The notes under the pieces: model-generated
What the model was told of the DNA's origin: nothing
The model's input: only the letters and a program-made list of their open reading frames with translations
The model's database searches: none
NCBI GenBank assembly: GCA_016932295.1
Contig: JAFGDC010000160.1
Location: forward strand, 1-8,541
DNA from: a candidate division CSSED10-310 bacterium
GTDB lineage: Bacteria > CSSED10-310 > JAFGDC01
DNA length: 8,541 nucleotides
Reading direction: 5' to 3'
Shown here: positions 7,601 to 8,541 of the stretch, in pieces
Numbering within the stretch: the first letter of the stretch is position 1
How the letters are laid out: each line of letters opens with the position of its first letter
Position numbers and translations under genes: made by a program

Positions 7601-8144
7601 CCGGATAATAGACCAGGGAGCCGTCCCGCGGTTCGTAGCGAACCGGGAAAAGGTTCAGGAACAGGACGTTGTAACCGCGCCCGCGCTGCAAATTCGTATC
7701 CCTGGTGAGAGCGGCGGGGAATGGTTTTTCACCCTCGTAGATGGCGGGATCGGGTGGTGTGTAGACCGCCGTATCTGGGAAAGACAGGGGGAACGGCGCC
7801 TGTTGTGGCATGGGCACCAAGCCCGTCTTCACCGCTACGCCTTGGCCAGGTTCCACCTCGATGTGACCAAATGTGCAGCCTTGCGGCAGTAACAATCTGA
7901 CCGGCTTCACCGGAAGTCGTGGATCGCCCGGTGTGAATCCCACCGAATGGCAGTCATCGATGATGATGCGGTCGAAATCGAGCTGGCGGCCGCCACCGTC
8001 GTGAATGGCTTCGGTATCTATGACCGGAGAGGTAAACCGGTAGGTCATTTCCACCATGTCGGAGGCGGAAACCACCAATCCCCAGATCATGAGAACCGTC
8101 GTCAGGAGTGTGGACACTACTATCCTGCAAGACCGTGATTCCAT
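4611..8144 (-). CDS. Secreted multidomain C25 (gingipain-like) cysteine peptidase
   Basis: This 1177-residue exported protease has, in order: signal peptide (1 to about 28, VVSAS|D); C25 propeptide (about 30-230, with GDPRLPVKPVRLLLPQG typical of Propeptide_C25); Peptidase_C25 catalytic domain (about 233-635); a beta-sandwich module (about 640-750, LTATVIDLDLNSNPTAADT); a fibronectin type III domain (about 755-845); a jelly-roll/MAM-like domain (about 850-1016, ending GWNIDDVKVY); a Pro/Thr linker (1021-1060); and a C-terminal beta module (1065-1177). The expected catalytic pair is visible: His496 in NHLGHSD and Cys526 in SQGCLCGSFD, matching the family's CxxGxF pattern. Gingipains are secreted endopeptidases activated by propeptide removal; substrate preference cannot be read here. 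I start at ATG 8144-8142 because AGGAGG lies 10 bases upstream. An in-frame GTG at 8189 would add 15 polar residues before the signal peptide. It has its own promoter and a hairpin after its stop. Confidence 0.93.
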   Translation of the reverse strand: MESRSCRIVVSTLLTTVLMIWGLVVSASDMVEMTYRFTSPVIDTEAIHDGGGRQLDFDRIIIDDCHSVGFTPGDPRLPVKPVRLLLPQGCTFGHIEVEPGQGVAVKTGLVPMPQQAPFPLSFPDTAVYTPPDPAIYEGEKPFPAALTRDTNLQRGRGYNVLFLNLFPVRYEPRDGSLVYYPEITVRVWTAPLPVTWSDTLCRDNEGDREWIGRMVDNPEMVAMYRPETHSGRDIYTYLIITSQELLNTPGPNNLQEFAQHKTARGMSVYTETVENIYASTPGADSQAKIRTYITNAYNNWDTEYVLLAGDGDVSTAGGEAGDDIIPPRGFWVSAYGYTDDAIPADMYYSCLDGSFNNDGDSRWGEPTDGPGGGEVDLVAEVFVGRFCVDSATELRNMVAKTIRYEILPGDTPYFNQAYMVGELLWNKKEGDRTTYGGNYKDEIKNGASTWGYTTEGFPDDWDVGTLYDRDLGTWSKNTLVNILNNENLHVVNHLGHSDVDYSMRMYNADADALTASNPWIGYSQGCLCGSFDDINDYGGYESVDCILEHFTHNDMGPVAFVGNARYGWGEFESTDGASQYYDRQFFDAIFAEEIYNLGKINADSKEDSIPFLAMDAHRWCYYELNLFGCPQTVFGGGVSRNGVLSLDSMLYAPDGTLTATVIDLDLNSNPTAADTTTIAVTTDGGDSESLLLTETGAATCVFSGMLHLSEGSAAPGNNLLEVTDGTVITATYIDADDGYGGVNVEKTATADVDGVAPIISAVQVTAVTDASATISWATDEPSDSTVLYGINPPYTTVTVPGASILHVVTVEDLDPCAYYRFAVASTDGAGNETIDDNNGQYYGFMTWDRLSILDADMNTNPNWTVSGGTWAWGHPTGGGGDYGCPDPTSGYTGNNVMGYNLNGDYTNNMSEYHVTAGPLDCSEATETKFEFWRWLGVERSTYDHAYVRISTNGSSYTNLWANPDEETADGQWVKQEFDISAIADGQATVYIRWTMGVTDVGWAYCGWNIDDVKVYCAFPCDLPTPTPLPTNTPIATPTPIPPTATPIPTASPVLPSPTPVEQLDPQIHIWLNQDIFHTNDTFLLSMRIDYDGQDTWVDQYIILDVWGLYYFHPSWNMTLDWTPRMLNGELQVEESILSFIWPTGAGEASGLMFWAGLCEMSTANLLGEVDFCTFGFE
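4965..5084 (-). repeat. Low-complexity Pro/Thr linker coding repeat in the peptidase
   Basis: Residues 1021-1060 of the peptidase are a run of imperfect PTP/ATP/PIP units (for example LPTPTPLPTNTPIATPTPIP). They link the jelly-roll domain to the C-terminal module. Such linkers are flexible and often glycosylated in secreted bacterial enzymes. The plus strand here is correspondingly G-rich with short near-repeats, so the length may vary between strains. Confidence 0.8.
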
Positions 8145-8154
8145 TACCCTTCTT

Positions 8155-8160
8155 CCTCCT
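8155..8160 (-). promoter_or_regulatory. Ribosome binding site of the C25 peptidase
   Basis: AGGAGG on the minus strand, 10 bases before the ATG at 8144-8142. A purine-rich AAGAAGGG fills part of the gap and could also pair. This site, together with the signal peptide that follows, decides for the ATG over the upstream in-frame GTG at 8189. Confidence 0.8.
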
Positions 8161-8203
8161 TGATCTAACTGTGTCTGTCCCGAACACACGATAAGACAAT
8201 CAA

Positions 8204-8232
8204 GCTATAATAGTAATACCGTGCGGAGTCAA
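8204..8232 (-). promoter_or_regulatory. Sigma70-type promoter of the C25 peptidase
   Basis: On the minus strand TTGACT (8232-8227, five of six consensus positions) is 17 bases from TATAGC (8209-8204, four of six). The surrounding spacer end is AT-rich (TATTACTATTATAG) against a GC-rich background. The predicted start near 8197 gives a leader of about 50 bases that carries the AGGAGG site. Confidence 0.6.
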
Positions 8233-8465
8233 GCGCATGCTCCCTCGACTGGCGGGACCACCGCGCTCCTCCACGCGGCATGATCAGAGCTTCGGGAGAC
8301 CATACGTATGCTGCCATTCCACATATGTGCGATGGCAGGATCGAAACACTGCATCATTTCCCGACAGCGCCCCGGTCACCCGGATTGACGCCAATTGCAT
8401 TCCCGACCTGCAGGCATGTGTAATAACTTTCGAAGAATTCCCTGGTTCAGCGTGCGGGCATTCGC
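8233..8465. other. Non-coding upstream region
   Basis: About 230 bases with no convincing gene on either strand. Apart from the two palindromes at 8301-8338, I see only short palindromic hexamers (GCATGC at 8235-8240, TGATCA at 8281-8286) and a small ATTG/CAAT dyad near 8383-8395. No tRNA, riboswitch or clear plus-strand promoter was recognised. Confidence 0.5.
8301..8338. promoter_or_regulatory. Two abutting palindromes, candidate operator
   Basis: A perfect 10-base palindrome CATACGTATG (8301-8310) directly abuts a 28-base dyad (8311-8338). The dyad has CTGCCAT and ATGGCAG arms around a perfect CACATATGTG core, with only two mismatched base-pair positions between arm and core. No U-tract follows on either strand, which argues against a terminator. 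The position, about 70-105 bases upstream of the peptidase -35 box, would suit an activator or repressor dimer. No known regulator's box was recognised. Confidence 0.4.
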
Positions 8466-8541
8466 TCAATGGATCACCGGGGCCGGTTGTGCCGTCGCGT
8501 TCAAACCCTGGCGGAGGGTGGTGAAACCCTTCCTGAACGCC
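8466..8541 (-). CDS. Possible C-terminal end of an upstream gene (partial)
   Basis: From the right edge one minus-strand frame reads 24 codons (AFRKGFTTLRQGLN..., ending APVIH) to a TGA at 8468-8466. In these codons 19 of 24 third positions are G or C. That is more than in the competing open frame over the same bases (13 of 24), and it resembles coding sequence in a GC-rich genome. The product is not recognised and the stretch is too short to be sure; it may be chance. Confidence 0.25.
   Translation of the reverse strand, partial: AFRKGFTTLRQGLNATAQPAPVIH

Noticed and set aside
8145..8189. Longer peptidase starting at GTG 8189
   Set aside because: It would put 15 polar residues before the signal peptide and place AGGAGG inside the coding region. 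The ATG at 8144 is correctly spaced from that site.
8237..8524. 95-codon plus-strand open frame in the upstream region
   Set aside because: No ribosome site, low-information composition, and overlap with the peptidase promoter region.
8284..8541. Minus-strand frame open for 85 codons from the right edge to a TGA at 8286-8284
   Set aside because: Its third positions are not GC-enriched, its product resembles no protein, and it would run through both palindromes. The other frame at the edge looks more like coding sequence.

Overview
The window reads as part of the genome of an uncultured, fairly GC-rich bacterium. By eye all confident genes lie on the minus strand, so the map runs from right to left. 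A large secreted C25 (gingipain-type) peptidase with Fn3 and other beta-sandwich modules, a Pro/Thr linker and a C-terminal 'YYFHPSW'-type module suggests a diderm candidate-phylum lineage of the FCB or Sumerlaeota/Hydrogenedentota/Coatesbacteria kind. That placement is an impression from protein style; no taxonomic marker is present.

Layout from right to left. At the right edge (8466-8541) there may be the last 25 codons of an upstream gene. Next comes a non-coding stretch of about 320 bases (8145-8465). It holds two abutting palindromes (8301-8338), a good sigma70-type promoter (8204-8232) and a strong AGGAGG ribosome site. These lead into the 1177-residue peptidase (8144-4611). A 12-bp hairpin lies just after its stop codon. 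It is followed by a second promoter whose -10 box sits only 6 bases before the ATG of the next gene, so that mRNA may be leaderless.

The second transcription unit carries, in order: a secreted TPR protein (4474-3380); a secreted three-part protein with a lectin-like N-terminus, a DUF3108-like middle and a C-terminal module resembling the peptidase's (3319-1712); a small protein with a membrane segment at each end and an extracytoplasmic beta domain (1715-1035); an exported or anchored TPR protein (1038-193); and the start of a polytopic DUF2142/GT-C-like membrane protein that runs off the left edge (188-1). The last four genes are tightly packed, with two ATGA overlaps and one 4-base gap, so they are probably translated together.

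Reading of the locus: the proteins are exported or membrane proteins, with no cytoplasmic enzyme in view. The second unit looks like a small envelope or surface-assembly set built around a polytopic, possibly glycosyltransferase-like, membrane protein with TPR scaffolds and a surface-binding protein. The peptidase next door shares a C-terminal module type with one operon product, which hints at a common route or anchoring site outside the cell. This joint role is inference; the individual domain calls are firmer.
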